From Flavihumibacter soli (lineage in GTDB: Bacteria; Bacteroidota; Bacteroidia; Sphingobacteriales; Sphingobacteriaceae), in the NCBI RefSeq assembly GCF_010692725.1, contig NZ_JAAFZB010000092.1, forward strand, positions 186,001 through 250,000: DNA of 64,000 nucleotides, given 5' to 3'. Below, in pieces: positions 24,995 through 34,347 of this stretch. The translations under genes and the position numbers were made by a program. The notes under the pieces are model-generated. The model was given only the letters and a program-made list of their open reading frames with translations. It searched no databases and was not told where the DNA came from. Within the stretch, counting starts at the first letter, position 1; every line of letters begins with the position of its first letter.

Positions 24995-26107
24995 ATGAAT
25001 TCTAAAGCTGTGTTAACTTCTAAACTCCTGACCATTACACTGTTAGCTGGAATGGCGATCCCGATGCATTTAGTTTCTCTGCATGCGGAAACGAGGCCAG
25101 GCTATTCAATAAGCATTGATTCCGTTTCTGGTAAGCAGATCGACGAAAAGAGCTTCGTTATGATCAACGGGATTGAGCAATGGGTAACGATAAAAGGTGA
25201 CCGGTCGAAGCCCGTTATATTATTCCTTCACGGCGGACCGGGGAGTCCTTTAAGTCCCTATGCAGATGCTGTCTACAAAGGGTGGGAGAAAGATTTCGTT
25301 TTAGTGCAGTGGGACCAGCGTGGAGCCGGGAGGACTTTCGGGCTTACGGCGCCGGCGGAATTGGATCCGAAATACTTAAAAGCAAACCCTCTAACGGTTG
25401 AGCAGATGACAAAGGACGGGATAGCCCTGACTGAATACCTGCTGAAGCATCTCGGCAAAGAGAAAGTATTCCTCTTCGGCACTTCCTGGGGCAGTGTTCT
25501 CGCTGCCCGGATGGCGAGCAGCCAACCTGACTTTTTTCATGCTTATGTTGGCCACTCGCAGGTGGTTAAGCCGGGCGAGTGGACGCAGCTTTACATAAAG
25601 ATCTTTACCATGGCTGAAATTGCCGGCGACCAGGAGTCGCTCGAGCTTTTGAAGTCTATTGGCGCGCCGCCCTATGATGTGGCAAACAAGACCGGAAAGT
25701 TGCTGCGGGTTGTTAAAAAATATGAGCGGCAGAATTCGAAGCCGGCACCGGCTGAGTGGTTTGAACCTGCACTGGAATATAATAATGAGACGGATATCAA
25801 GCACCGGGCAGATGGCGATGATTATTCATTTGTGAATTTTTCAGGCGATACGCGTTTCGGGTTGAAGTCGATGGTCGCCGGCATGGACCTGTCGAGGGAA
25901 GCTGTCATTTTTCAAATCCCGGTATATTTCATCCAGGGTGCACGGGATATTCTTACACCGCAGGAAAGCACCAGGGAATACTTCGAAAAGATTCGAGCGC
26001 CAAAAAAGGAGTACATTTTGTTGACGGAGACAGCCCATGGCTTTAACCAGCTTGTGGTGGATACCAAATATCGGATTCTGATGGAGCTTGCTGCCGGCAT
26101 GAAGTAA
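24995..26107 (+). CDS. Exported alpha/beta hydrolase, proline iminopeptidase-like
   Basis: 370-residue protein with a signal peptide (about 1-31). The hydrolase core shows the oxyanion-region motif LFLHGGPGSPLSPY, WDQRGAGRTFG, the nucleophile elbow GTSWGS (Ser164), GARDILTP (Asp) and TAHGFN (His). HGGPGSP and DQRGAG are typical of the S33 proline iminopeptidase group, so it may be an exported aminopeptidase. It stands alone; the upstream region begins with the heptad array. Confidence 0.9.
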   Translation: MNSKAVLTSKLLTITLLAGMAIPMHLVSLHAETRPGYSISIDSVSGKQIDEKSFVMINGIEQWVTIKGDRSKPVILFLHGGPGSPLSPYADAVYKGWEKDFVLVQWDQRGAGRTFGLTAPAELDPKYLKANPLTVEQMTKDGIALTEYLLKHLGKEKVFLFGTSWGSVLAARMASSQPDFFHAYVGHSQVVKPGEWTQLYIKIFTMAEIAGDQESLELLKSIGAPPYDVANKTGKLLRVVKKYERQNSKPAPAEWFEPALEYNNETDIKHRADGDDYSFVNFSGDTRFGLKSMVAGMDLSREAVIFQIPVYFIQGARDILTPQESTREYFEKIRAPKKEYILLTETAHGFNQLVVDTKYRILMELAAGMK

Positions 26108-26360
26108 TCTGTATTTCACAGGGATTATAACGGGAGAATCCGGATAATTCTCAGGAAGACCTCCGAAATTACAAGATGGTCTACTTTCACATCGAAAAAT
26201 CCGACCACTCTTGCCTGTACTTTCAGGCTGCGCCGGCTGCCGGCAGGAAATTATTCACTTTGTTCCTCACAAAATATCCGAATAAGGGTTTAAAGAAGAA
26301 TGCCGGGCTTTCCGGTTTATAAACCTCATAATAAATTAGTTTAGGATCAGGAACGTGAAG

Positions 26361-26762
26361 ATGAAAATCATACTGCTTACAACGCTACTCGCCATGGGAG
26401 GTTCACTCAGGGCACAGACAGCCAGCCTGGCAGTCACGATAGATAAACTTGAAAGCGACAAGGGGACCGTCCATGTGACCCTGAGGGATTCCGCGCAAAA
26501 GATAATTTCTGAAAAGGATGTGCCTATAAAAAATAATACTGCACATGTAGCTTTCGACAGCCTCGCCCATGGCAGGTACGCCGTCAAGGTCTTTCATGAT
26601 GAAAATAGTAACGAAAAGATGGACCGGACGCTTCTTGGCATTCCGACGGAGGGCTGGGGAGTTTCTACTGATCCGAAACGAGGTCGTGGGCCTGTACGGT
26701 TCCGCAATACCCTTTTTGATCTGAAAGAGAATAAGAAGATCACGGTCACGATAAGGAACTAG
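26361..26762 (+). CDS. DUF2141-domain exported protein
   Basis: 133-residue protein with a signal peptide (KIILLTTLLAMGGSLRAQ). The mature part is a DUF2141 beta-sandwich: LAVTIDKLESDKGTVHVTLR, GRYAVKVFHDENSNEKMDRT and LLGIPTEGWGVSTD. Function unknown. ATG 26361 is preferred over GTG 26355 because it gives a standard signal start. Confidence 0.88.
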   Translation: MKIILLTTLLAMGGSLRAQTASLAVTIDKLESDKGTVHVTLRDSAQKIISEKDVPIKNNTAHVAFDSLAHGRYAVKVFHDENSNEKMDRTLLGIPTEGWGVSTDPKRGRGPVRFRNTLFDLKENKKITVTIRN

Positions 26763-26810
26763 GGCATAAGAAGGGCCGTTCGCTCTTGATATCCTGTCTT
26801 GAAAAAACTT

Positions 26811-27995
26811 TTAATCTAATGCTTTTAATATGATCCCGCAGGCTTCTATTATCTCGCTTTCCGTAATGATCAGTGGCGGTGCGATCCGGAGGGACGTTTC
26901 ATTGTGCAGGAACCAGTCGATTATAAGACCGTTCTCCATGCAGGTTTTGCTCACCTGTTCGACTTCTTCGAATGAAGACAGCTGCAGTGAGAGAAGAAGG
27001 CCTTTGCCGCGAATAGCTTTTATCTTTGGGTGCTTCAGACTATTGCGAAAACTTTGTTCTTTGGCGGTGACTGTTGCTGTAAGGTTTTCTTTAAGCAATA
27101 CATTTAGAGCGGCCAGTCCGGCAGCACAGCTCACCGGGTGACCACCGAACGTGGTAATATGTCCGAGAATAGGGTTCTCTTTCAATGAGTCCATGATTCC
27201 TTTACCGGCAATGAATGCGCCGATCGGCATTCCGCCGCCCATGCCTTTAGCAAGCAGGAGAATATCAGGTATAATATCGAAATGTTCAAAGCCGAAAAGC
27301 TTTCCTGTTCGGCCAAATCCTGTCTGGATCTCATCCATTACCAGCAGGGTGCCTGTGGCATCACAACGCCGGCGCAATGCCTGCATGTATGTGTAATCAG
27401 GAACAATGACACCAGCTTCGCCCTGTATGGTCTCAACGAAAACGGCAGCGGTTTCCCGGGTGATCTGCTCGAGGTCTGCGGATTCGTTGAAGTGAATGAA
27501 GCTAACGCCGGGCAGTAAAGGCCTGTAAGCTTGCTTGTAATGCTCATTTCCCATCAGACTCAGGGCTCCTTGCGTACTACCGTGATAAGAGAGCAGGCAG
27601 GAAATGATTTGGGTTCTCCCCGTAAAGCGCTTCGCAAGTTTCATCGCCCCCTCCGTCGCTTCAGCCCCGGAATTGACAAAATACACGGAGTTGAGGGTAG
27701 CGGGCAGAACGGAGCATAATTTTTGCGCGAACAGCACCTGGGGAGCCTGTATGTACTCGCCGTAAACTGTCACGTGAAGGAACTTATCAGCCTGGTCTTT
27801 GATAGCCTGCACCACTTCCGGATGACGATGGCCGACATTGCTAACCGCAAAGCCGGAAACAAGATCAATATATTTTTTCCCGGCGGTGTCGGTTAGATAA
27901 ACACCTTCGGCACTTTCAATTTCGAGAGCTTTGGGAGTATCGGAAGTTTGCGCGGTATTTAACAGGAATAATTGACGTTGGCTGAGCATGGGCAA
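26811..27995 (-). CDS. Class III PLP-dependent aminotransferase (ornithine/acetylornithine type)
   Basis: 394-residue cytoplasmic aminotransferase. PLP-binding features: NSGAEATEGAMKLAKRFTGR, SYHGSTQGALS, VMDEIQTGFGRTGKLF and the Schiff-base lysine K250 in LLAKGMGGGMPIGAFIAGKG. The subgroup is ArgD/RocD-like (aspartate aminotransferase family in Bacteroidota annotations); no arginine genes are nearby, so the physiological substrate is uncertain. Confidence 0.92.
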   Translation of the reverse strand: MPMLSQRQLFLLNTAQTSDTPKALEIESAEGVYLTDTAGKKYIDLVSGFAVSNVGHRHPEVVQAIKDQADKFLHVTVYGEYIQAPQVLFAQKLCSVLPATLNSVYFVNSGAEATEGAMKLAKRFTGRTQIISCLLSYHGSTQGALSLMGNEHYKQAYRPLLPGVSFIHFNESADLEQITRETAAVFVETIQGEAGVIVPDYTYMQALRRRCDATGTLLVMDEIQTGFGRTGKLFGFEHFDIIPDILLLAKGMGGGMPIGAFIAGKGIMDSLKENPILGHITTFGGHPVSCAAGLAALNVLLKENLTATVTAKEQSFRNSLKHPKIKAIRGKGLLLSLQLSSFEEVEQVSKTCMENGLIIDWFLHNETSLRIAPPLIITESEIIEACGIILKALD

Positions 27996-28004
27996 AAATA
28001 CAAA

Positions 28005-28029
28005 AGGCCTCCATTTATAATGAAAGCCT
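28005..28029 (-). terminator. Terminator after the ECF-sensor operon
   Basis: On the minus strand a hairpin (AGGC and CATT stem segments, 3x3 internal loop) is followed by CCTTTTGTATTTTT. It separates the sigma operon from the aminotransferase gene. Confidence 0.6.
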
Positions 28030-28051
28030 CCGGAGCTTAATTTGTTAATAC

Positions 28052-28468
28052 TTATTGATCGCGTCTGTCTTTTAATTCTTTGATCATTTGTTCCCGGAAC
28101 TCTCGCTCGGCGTTAAAATAGGAAAGCACTTTATCCGGGGGCAATACTTTTGAGAATTCATCCTTATATTTCTTGCGGATGTTCAGTATACGGCTTTCAA
28201 AATCCAGCTCGTTATCCAGTTTGTTATTAGGATCAGCCTTTTGCTTTGCACGGGCCTCTCTTCTTTGTTTATAAATGACCCGCAATTCCTGCTGATAATT
28301 ATTGTATACCGGCCAGAATTTCTCGGCTTCTGAAGTGCTTAGATCTAATTTCTGGGTGATGTAGGCTACTTTTAAGGATTCTATCTGTTCGTAACGCTGG
28401 CTTTTGTCCTGCGCTGAAAGGGGCAGGGCTATCACCATACAGATAAGGAAACTCCAGATCATTCTCAT
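28052..28468 (-). CDS. Periplasmic sensor protein of an ECF sigma operon (CpxP/Spy-like)
   Basis: 138-residue exported helical protein. It has a signal peptide (FLICMVIALPLSAQ), then KLDLSTSEAEKFWPVYNNYQ, a Bacteroidota counterpart of the CpxP/Spy LTxxQ pattern, and a charged coiled-coil region. It is third in an operon of sigma factor, anti-sigma protein and this protein (12-bp gap), and similar genes are annotated as sensor of ECF-type sigma factor. It probably monitors envelope stress. Confidence 0.82.
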   Translation of the reverse strand: MRMIWSFLICMVIALPLSAQDKSQRYEQIESLKVAYITQKLDLSTSEAEKFWPVYNNYQQELRVIYKQRREARAKQKADPNNKLDNELDFESRILNIRKKYKDEFSKVLPPDKVLSYFNAEREFREQMIKELKDRRDQ

Positions 28469-28480
28469 ATTTATTCTGTT

Positions 28481-29110
28481 TTATAAGCTTGTGCTAATAT
28501 ACTCTTCCAGTTCGGCATCAGAAATATCACCGCTGAGGTCAGTGAGATTTACATTCTGTCCCAGGCTTTCCAGGATCATCGGGGTATCGCCGATATCGGA
28601 ATGAATTTGCAGATAATTAATAATCTCCTGGTCAGGGATGTGGCTTATTCCTGCCTCAAATGTGTCTTTCTGGTTATTGAAGATAAGCACTGAACCTAAT
28701 ACAACGGTTACACAGGCGGCCGCTGCGTATCTGATCCAGTTTGTACGGATAGGTCTTATCAGCGCTTCGGCAGGCTTTGCAGGGACAGTTGTGCCTGCTA
28801 AAATGTTTTGCTGCAGGGTAGTGAAGTATCCTTCGGGTACGGTAAATCCAGACGAAGGAGCATATCCCCTGATAACTTCCTCGGCTATTCTGCTTTCAGT
28901 CTGTTGGATGAGTGATTCAAAATAATCAGCGGGGACCGGAAATTCCTCTTCATTACTGAACCTGGAATCCTCGATAACACAGCGGGACCTGATATCGTTT
29001 TCCAGATTGCTGAAGTAATTCTCGGGTACGGTAAATGGATTCTTTTTATCTGTTGCAGATAATAATGGCGCTTCTTCCATCCAATCATTACCGGTATTCT
29101 CTAAATCCAT
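28481..29110 (-). CDS. Putative membrane anti-sigma factor
   Basis: 209-residue protein with a cytoplasmic N-terminal half holding three repeats of the form FxVPxxYFxxL (NPFTVPENYFSNLEN, FPVPADYFESL, FTVPEGYFTTL), one membrane helix at about 127-146 (IRYAAAACVTVVLGSVLIFN) and a short periplasmic tail. Position between the ECF sigma gene and the sensor gene suggests it sequesters the sigma factor through the repeats; that role is inferred. It starts 30 bp after the sigma gene. Confidence 0.78.
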   Translation of the reverse strand: MDLENTGNDWMEEAPLLSATDKKNPFTVPENYFSNLENDIRSRCVIEDSRFSNEEEFPVPADYFESLIQQTESRIAEEVIRGYAPSSGFTVPEGYFTTLQQNILAGTTVPAKPAEALIRPIRTNWIRYAAAACVTVVLGSVLIFNNQKDTFEAGISHIPDQEIINYLQIHSDIGDTPMILESLGQNVNLTDLSGDISDAELEEYISTSL

Positions 29111-29140
29111 ATTCTTAAGATGTGAAATTCGTTCAAAGGT

Positions 29141-29689
29141 TTAATCGGTATTTAAAAGATAGTGCTCGATTTTCTTAACTGCCAGGTGAAAGGATGCTTT
29201 CAGGCCCCCGACACTGGTGCCCAGGATCTCCGAGATCTCGTCATATTTAAGATCGTCGAAATACTTCATGTTGAACACAAGTCTTTGTTTTTCAGGGAGG
29301 GTAAGCAGTGCTTTCTGCAGCTTTAATTGCGCTTTATCGCCGTCAAAATAAGTGCTGTCGGCAAGTGACTCAGCGAGGTCATAACCTACTTCGTCAAGCG
29401 GGACATTATTTTTCAGTTTCTGGCGATTGAGAAAAGTGATGCTTTCATTAGTCGCTATCCGGTAAAGCCAGGTGTAAAGCTGTGAGTCGCTTCGGAAGTC
29501 AGCCAGATTTTTCCAGACTTTAATGAAAACTTCCTGTACCAGGTCGTCGGCGTCATCGTGATTGATAACAAGCCTCCGGATATGCCAGTATATTTTTTGT
29601 TGGTATTTTTTTAAAAGCAGATTGAATGCTTCGTTCCTGGAAGCAGGATCAGCGAATTTTTGAAGTATTTCAGAGTCTTCCGCTTGCAT
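29141..29689 (-). CDS. RNA polymerase ECF sigma factor
   Basis: 182-residue ECF sigma factor. Region 2: DDADDLVQEVFIKVWKNLAD and YTWLYRIATNESITFLNRQK; region 4: LPEKQRLVFNMKYFDDLKYD and GTSVGGLKASFHLAVKKIEH. First gene of the three-gene operon with an anti-sigma and a sensor protein. A near-match -7 box on the minus strand (TATCTTTA, complement of 29755-29762) could be its promoter. Confidence 0.93.
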   Translation of the reverse strand: MQAEDSEILQKFADPASRNEAFNLLLKKYQQKIYWHIRRLVINHDDADDLVQEVFIKVWKNLADFRSDSQLYTWLYRIATNESITFLNRQKLKNNVPLDEVGYDLAESLADSTYFDGDKAQLKLQKALLTLPEKQRLVFNMKYFDDLKYDEISEILGTSVGGLKASFHLAVKKIEHYLLNTD

Positions 29690-29761
29690 ATGATCAGGTT
29701 GAGGCTAGGTTTCAGGTAAGACGTGTGGCGGAAGATAAGGTTTAGGTAACAATTTAAAGAT

Positions 29762-29796
29762 AAAATGGAAGACAGAGTCATACTGCCTTCCATTTT
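29762..29796 (-). terminator. Terminator after the transketolase operon
   Basis: A 10-bp stem (29762-29771 with 29787-29796) extended by CAG/CTG pairs, with a T run on the minus strand. Confidence 0.75.
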
Positions 29797-29802
29797 AATT
29801 CT

Positions 29803-30759
29803 TTATTGCTTCCTGCTAATGGACTTTTGCGCAGCCTTAACAATATCGTCGGCTTCCAGCCCGTATTTCTTCATTAGCTGGTCAGGCGTACCGCTTTCGC
29901 CGAAGCTGTCATTAACGGCTACGTATTCCTGAGGAGCCGGGTTGTTTTTAGCAAGTACCTGTGCAATGCTGTCACCGAGCCCGCCGATACGGTTATGTTC
30001 TTCCGCTGAAACCACACAGCCGGTTTTGGCCACGGAATCCAGGATAGCTTTTTCGTCGAGAGGTTTGATCGTGTGAATATTGATGATCTCTGCATTGATA
30101 CCCAATTCAGCCAGTTTCTCGCCTGCCTCAATCGCTTTCCATACCAGGTGGCCGGTAGCGAAGATGCTTACGTCAGTGCCTTCATTTACCATCCATGCCT
30201 TACCAATCTCAAATTTCTGGTCAGGATCCGTGAAAACAGGAACGGTTGGACGTCCGAAACGCAGATAGACCGGACCTTCATAGTCTGCAATGGCAATAGT
30301 TGCTGCCTTAGTCTGGTTATAATCGCAAGGATTGATCACCGTCATGCCGGGCAGCATCTTCATTAAGCCAATATCCTCCAATATCTGGTGGGTAGCACCA
30401 TCCTCACCGAGGGTCAGGCCTGCATGTGAAGCGCATACTTTTACATTTTTGTTCGAGTACGCTATAGACTGGCGGATCTGGTCATACACCCTGCCAGTAG
30501 AAAAGTTGGCAAATGTGCCTGTATATGGGATCTTACCACCGATGGTCATCCCGGCTGCCATACCCATCATGTTAGCTTCGGCAATTCCGACCTGGAAAAA
30601 GCGCTCAGGGAATTCCTTCTGGAATGCATCCATCTTTAATGAGCCGGTAAGATCAGCGCAAAGTGCTACAACTTCTTTATTCTTTTTGCCTGCCTCAAGT
30701 AGGCCGGCACCGAAACCGGAACGGGTATCCTTCTTTTCGCTGTATGTGTATTTTTTCAT
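29803..30759 (-). CDS. Transketolase, C-terminal subunit
   Basis: 318-residue protein corresponding to the pyrimidine-binding and C-terminal domains of transketolase. Motifs: VALCADLTGSLKMDAFQKEF, FFQVGIAEANMMGMAAGM (catalytic Glu for thiamine diphosphate), SHAGLTLGEDGATHQILEDI and VSAEEHNRIGGLGDSIAQ. It pairs with the N-terminal subunit gene 83 bp upstream. Such split transketolases form a heteromer in the non-oxidative pentose phosphate pathway. Confidence 0.94.
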   Translation of the reverse strand: MKKYTYSEKKDTRSGFGAGLLEAGKKNKEVVALCADLTGSLKMDAFQKEFPERFFQVGIAEANMMGMAAGMTIGGKIPYTGTFANFSTGRVYDQIRQSIAYSNKNVKVCASHAGLTLGEDGATHQILEDIGLMKMLPGMTVINPCDYNQTKAATIAIADYEGPVYLRFGRPTVPVFTDPDQKFEIGKAWMVNEGTDVSIFATGHLVWKAIEAGEKLAELGINAEIINIHTIKPLDEKAILDSVAKTGCVVSAEEHNRIGGLGDSIAQVLAKNNPAPQEYVAVNDSFGESGTPDQLMKKYGLEADDIVKAAQKSISRKQ

Positions 30760-30842
30760 TTTATTTATTCGTTGGGGTCGCTATTGGCAGCATATCAGAC
30801 ATTGCTTTTGCCTTCTGCCTTCAATTCTTCTACTTTTAAAAC

Positions 30843-31691
30843 CTAGTAATCTTCCTTAGTATCTTCTAACTGTAAAAGCGCTGCCGCTAACTGTTCGTCG
30901 TTAGGAGCGATGCCGTGCCATTTGTGAGAGTGCATCATAAAGTCGATGCCGTTACCCATAACGGTTTGCATCAGGACCATGATCGGTTTTCCCTTGCCGG
31001 TTTTTGATTTTGCCAGTTCAAGTACACGGACGACATCCTGCATATCGTTACCATTCATTTCCAGTACTTCCCATCCGAAGGCTTCCCACTTATGACGAAG
31101 ATTTCCTAACGAAAGGACATTTTCTGTAGAGCCGTCGATCTGTTGACCGTTGACATCAATAGTGGAGATCAGGTTATCTACTTTGTTATGAGGTGCATAC
31201 ATTGCCGCTTCCCAGATCTGTCCTTCCTGTAATTCGCCGTCTCCGTGGAGGGAATAGACCAGGTTAGGATCGCTATTCATTTTTTTGGTAATAGCGGCAC
31301 CTATAGCTACTGACAGTCCCTGACCAAGCGAGCCAGAGGCAATGCGTATTCCCGGCAAGTGTTCATGGGTGGTAGGATGGCCCTGTAAACGGGTATCCAG
31401 CTTACGGAAGGTAGAAAGTTCTTCGACATCGAAGTAGCCAGCACGTGCCAGGACGCTATACCATACCGGGGAAATATGCCCGTTGGAAAGGAAGAACAGG
31501 TCTTCGTCTTTTCCGTTCATATGGAAATCAGGATTGTGTCGCATTACATGGAAGTAAAGGGCGACGAAGTAATCTGCGCAGCCTAAGGAACCGCCCGGGT
31601 GACCTGACTGGCATCCATGAACCATTCTGACGATGTCTCGCCGAACCTGGGTAGCAATACCCGTTAATTTTTCTATATCTGGACTCATCAT
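30843..31691 (-). CDS. Transketolase, N-terminal subunit
   Basis: 282-residue protein with the thiamine-diphosphate-binding half of transketolase: SGHPGGSLGCADYFVALYF, GSLGQGLSVAIGAA, HGDGELQEGQIWEAAMYAPH (GDG...N motif) and GNGIDFMMHSHKWHG. The start has tandem ATG codons (31691 and 31688). First gene of the split transketolase operon. Confidence 0.94.
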   Translation of the reverse strand: MMSPDIEKLTGIATQVRRDIVRMVHGCQSGHPGGSLGCADYFVALYFHVMRHNPDFHMNGKDEDLFFLSNGHISPVWYSVLARAGYFDVEELSTFRKLDTRLQGHPTTHEHLPGIRIASGSLGQGLSVAIGAAITKKMNSDPNLVYSLHGDGELQEGQIWEAAMYAPHNKVDNLISTIDVNGQQIDGSTENVLSLGNLRHKWEAFGWEVLEMNGNDMQDVVRVLELAKSKTGKGKPIMVLMQTVMGNGIDFMMHSHKWHGIAPNDEQLAAALLQLEDTKEDY

Positions 31692-31763
31692 ATTTTTTTC
31701 TTACAGCGGCGCTAAATTAGCCATTGTTGTTCATATGATGGGCCTGAAAGGCCAAAAATAACT

Positions 31764-31788
31764 AACATTGACAATGTTGATAAGTTTG
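31764..31788 (+). promoter_or_regulatory. Palindrome and -7 box upstream of the T9SS/collagen operon
   Basis: A perfect 7-1-7 palindrome AACATTG-A-CAATGTT (31764-31778) lies 2 bp before a -7 box TAAGTTTG (31781-31788). No -33 TTTG was found at the right distance. The gap also lies upstream of the divergent transketolase operon. Confidence 0.5.
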
Positions 31789-31873
31789 AAACATATAAAT
31801 AGATAACGCCGTAGAATGAAAATTCATTACTTTTAAGTTCTGAAAGCACCATTGAACCTTAAAACGCTCATTT

Positions 31874-33145
31874 ATGATTAAAAATTTACCTCCGCTTTTC
31901 AAGTGTAAAAAATTAGCCGGCAAAATAATTGTCGTTTTAGCTTTCGGCTGCATATTCCATACCGGTGCTTTCGCGCAGACTGGTTCCGTTGGTATAGGAA
32001 CGGAAGCTCCCAATGAGCAATCAGTCCTCGATATCGTTTCCGATTCAAAGGGCTTACTAATCCCGCGCTTAACTTTAACGCAACGAAATACATTACAGGC
32101 GCCGGGTTCAAGTAATTCTCAAATAAACGGTCTTCTTATTTATAATGTTACTGATCAGCGCTTCAATTTTTGGCTTAATGATCAGTGGTATGATATTTCT
32201 AATGGTGCCATGGGCCCACAGGGACCTCAGGGACTTGTTGGTCCTGCCGGAGCTATAGGCCCGGCTGGTGCCCAAGGGCCTGTTGGCACTCCGGGTCCTC
32301 AGGGTGTTCCGGGTCCTGCCGGTGCAACCGGTCCCGCCGGAGCTATGGGCCCTGCTGGTGCTCCGGGTCCTGCTGGTGCTCCGGGTCCGCAAGGTGATGA
32401 TGGTCCCGCAGGTCCTGTTGGTCCTGCCGGTGCTCCGGGTCCTGTTGGTGCTCCGGGTCCGCAAGGCAGTAATGGTCCCGCAGGCCCTCCGGGACCGCAG
32501 GGTATTAACGGTGCCACTTGGCTGAATGGCAGTGGTGCTCCGACGGCTGCACTCGGCGTTCAGAATGATCTCTATCTGGATAACGATCTGGGAGACGTTT
32601 ATATTAAAGGTGCCGGTGGCTGGGGATTATCCGCTAATATTAAAGGACCAGTCGGACCTAGTGCAGAAAGTGGATGGCTTAAAAATGGAAACGCCGGAAC
32701 TACTCCGGGAACATCAGGTGATTTTATAGGTACCCGCGACGCCCGTGATTTCGTTATCGGAACTAATCTTGTCGATCGTTTAAGAGTTTCATCCAGCGGT
32801 AACGTAGGCATAAACACCATAGCTCCAACCAGAAGGCTGGATGTGAACGGCAACGTAAGAATCGGTGCCAGTGGAACAACCATCAATAATATCATCAAAG
32901 CAAGTAACCCTGGCAATATTCCTGTGGTAGCAGCTGGAAGTTCCGTTATAGTTACTATCCCTGTAGCTAATGCGGCAGTAACATCATCAGTATCTGTATC
33001 ACCGGCGAATGCATTGCCTGATGGCCTGCTTATAGCTTATGCTCGTGTTTCTGTTGCAGGGACTGTTGAAATAAAATTTACTAATGTTGCAGGCACTGCA
33101 ACCACTGCCATTGCTCAGACTTTCCATATTACCATAATCGAGTAG
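31874..33145 (+). CDS. Exported collagen-like repeat protein
   Basis: 423-residue exported protein. A signal peptide ends at about 35 ([10 protein letters not shown]). A head region common in Bacteroidota surface proteins follows ([52 protein letters not shown]). Residues 111-215 (DNA 32204-32518) are 35 unbroken Gly-X-Y triplets rich in GPA, GAP and GPQ, expected to form a collagen triple helix, thus a trimer. After it come a tail-fibre-like block ([30 protein letters not shown]) and a beta-rich C-terminal domain. There is no T9SS sorting domain. It is first in a four-gene operon with T9SS genes (1-bp gap to the next). Confidence 0.88.
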   Translation: MIKNLPPLFKCKKLAGKIIVVLAFGCIFHTGAFAQTGSVGIGTEAPNEQSVLDIVSDSKGLLIPRLTLTQRNTLQAPGSSNSQINGLLIYNVTDQRFNFWLNDQWYDISNGAMGPQGPQGLVGPAGAIGPAGAQGPVGTPGPQGVPGPAGATGPAGAMGPAGAPGPAGAPGPQGDDGPAGPVGPAGAPGPVGAPGPQGSNGPAGPPGPQGINGATWLNGSGAPTAALGVQNDLYLDNDLGDVYIKGAGGWGLSANIKGPVGPSAESGWLKNGNAGTTPGTSGDFIGTRDARDFVIGTNLVDRLRVSSSGNVGINTIAPTRRLDVNGNVRIGASGTTINNIIKASNPGNIPVVAAGSSVIVTIPVANAAVTSSVSVSPANALPDGLLIAYARVSVAGTVEIKFTNVAGTATTAIAQTFHITIIE

Positions 33146-33146
33146 T

Positions 33147-34346
33147 ATGAAAAAGACAGTAATGCTGATGCTGCTAGCAGCGGGAGCCTGCCTGCAAACA
33201 GCCCGATCACAGGTCGTGAACCGCGGATCTCAAATTAGTGTCTCAGAAGGAGCTATATTCTTTATTGACGATGCGTTCAATAATTACTCAGGTACTATAT
33301 TGAATAACGGCCGGCTGATCGTAAAAAAGGACTGGCAGAATAACGATGCCTCATCTACTGTGTTCAATAGATCGTCCACAGGAGTGGTTGAGTTTTCAGG
33401 AGACGCACAGCTGATAGGCGGAGCCAGTAAGACCGAATTCCCTTCACTTAGCTTTTCCGGTACCGGGCTAAAGTTTCTGGGTATTAATATGGATGTTACC
33501 GGTACACTGAGTTTGAACGATATTGAGCTGAAGACAGACGCTTATACACTTTCCGTTTTAAATTCAAGTCCTGACGCTATCACGAGAGGTACAGGCTTTA
33601 TCAGTACAGATAATAAAGGGAAGCTTGTGCGCATAATGAATTCGCCGGCTAGTTATCTTTTTCCTCTCGGCTCGGCTGACGGGGGTGCACCCGTCTACAG
33701 ACCACTGCAGGTAGAAATGACCGATGCGGTTCAGAATACTTTCACAGCCTCATTTGTTAAAAAGGATCCTTCAACAGAAGGTTATAGCCGCCAAAGTAAA
33801 AGGCCTGATGTAGAAACGGTCTTTGAAAAATACTTTTACCTGATCGATCAGAACGGATCATCTAAATTGAATATCCGGTTCGTTCAAAACTCTGCTGAAG
33901 ATGGAATATTAAAGCAATTAGTAAACTGGAACCGCTTTAACCTTTGGGAAAAAGCCGGCCCGTCCACAGTCGCTAAAGGCTCTTTCGGTGACGGACTTGA
34001 CCAAAATATTTTATTTGCTTCAAATGATGTCATCACGAATCTTCCGGTCACCCTCGCGGCAATTAAGGATGAAGGACCATTTACATTCTTCAATGCTTTT
34101 TCACCTGATGGCGACGGGAAGAACGACACATGGGAGATAAAGAATCTTGATCAGTTCCCTAATAATGATCTGACAGTGTTCAATCGTTGGGGTGACGAAG
34201 TTTTTAAAGCTAAGAGCTATTCATCTTCCAATGCATGGAATGGGGGAAGCTTGAATCCCGGGACCTATTATTACATCCTGAATGTGAATGTTGACGGTGT
34301 ACAAAAATCGTATAAGGGATTCATCACTATGGTTAAGAAAGATTAA
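33147..34346 (+). CDS. T9SS type B sorting-domain (gliding-motility C-terminal) protein
   Basis: 399-residue secreted protein with signal peptide (about 1-21). The middle is beta-rich with repeated Asn/Gly turns. The last 85 residues are a type B CTD: FFNAFSPDGDGKNDTWEIKN, LTVFNRWGDEVFKAKSYSSS and PGTYYYILNVNVDGVQKSYK. Type B cargo in characterised species needs a partner PorP/SprF, and that gene follows after 1 bp. It probably is a surface adhesin or anchor for the operon. Confidence 0.92.
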   Translation: MKKTVMLMLLAAGACLQTARSQVVNRGSQISVSEGAIFFIDDAFNNYSGTILNNGRLIVKKDWQNNDASSTVFNRSSTGVVEFSGDAQLIGGASKTEFPSLSFSGTGLKFLGINMDVTGTLSLNDIELKTDAYTLSVLNSSPDAITRGTGFISTDNKGKLVRIMNSPASYLFPLGSADGGAPVYRPLQVEMTDAVQNTFTASFVKKDPSTEGYSRQSKRPDVETVFEKYFYLIDQNGSSKLNIRFVQNSAEDGILKQLVNWNRFNLWEKAGPSTVAKGSFGDGLDQNILFASNDVITNLPVTLAAIKDEGPFTFFNAFSPDGDGKNDTWEIKNLDQFPNNDLTVFNRWGDEVFKAKSYSSSNAWNGGSLNPGTYYYILNVNVDGVQKSYKGFITMVKKD

Positions 34347-34347
34347 T

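Noticed and set aside
26130-26152. Inverted repeat GAGAAT/ATTCTC after the alpha/beta hydrolase gene
   Set aside because: Short arms and no T run; too weak for a terminator call.
32268-32525. Leucine/valine-rich open frames inside the collagen repeat, both strands
   Set aside because: They are by-products of the regular GGT-CCN-GCN codons in other frames and have no start context or conservation signs.
34288-34347. Upstream start of the PorP/SprF gene
   Set aside because: It lies inside the preceding gene; ATG 34348 gives a standard signal peptide.
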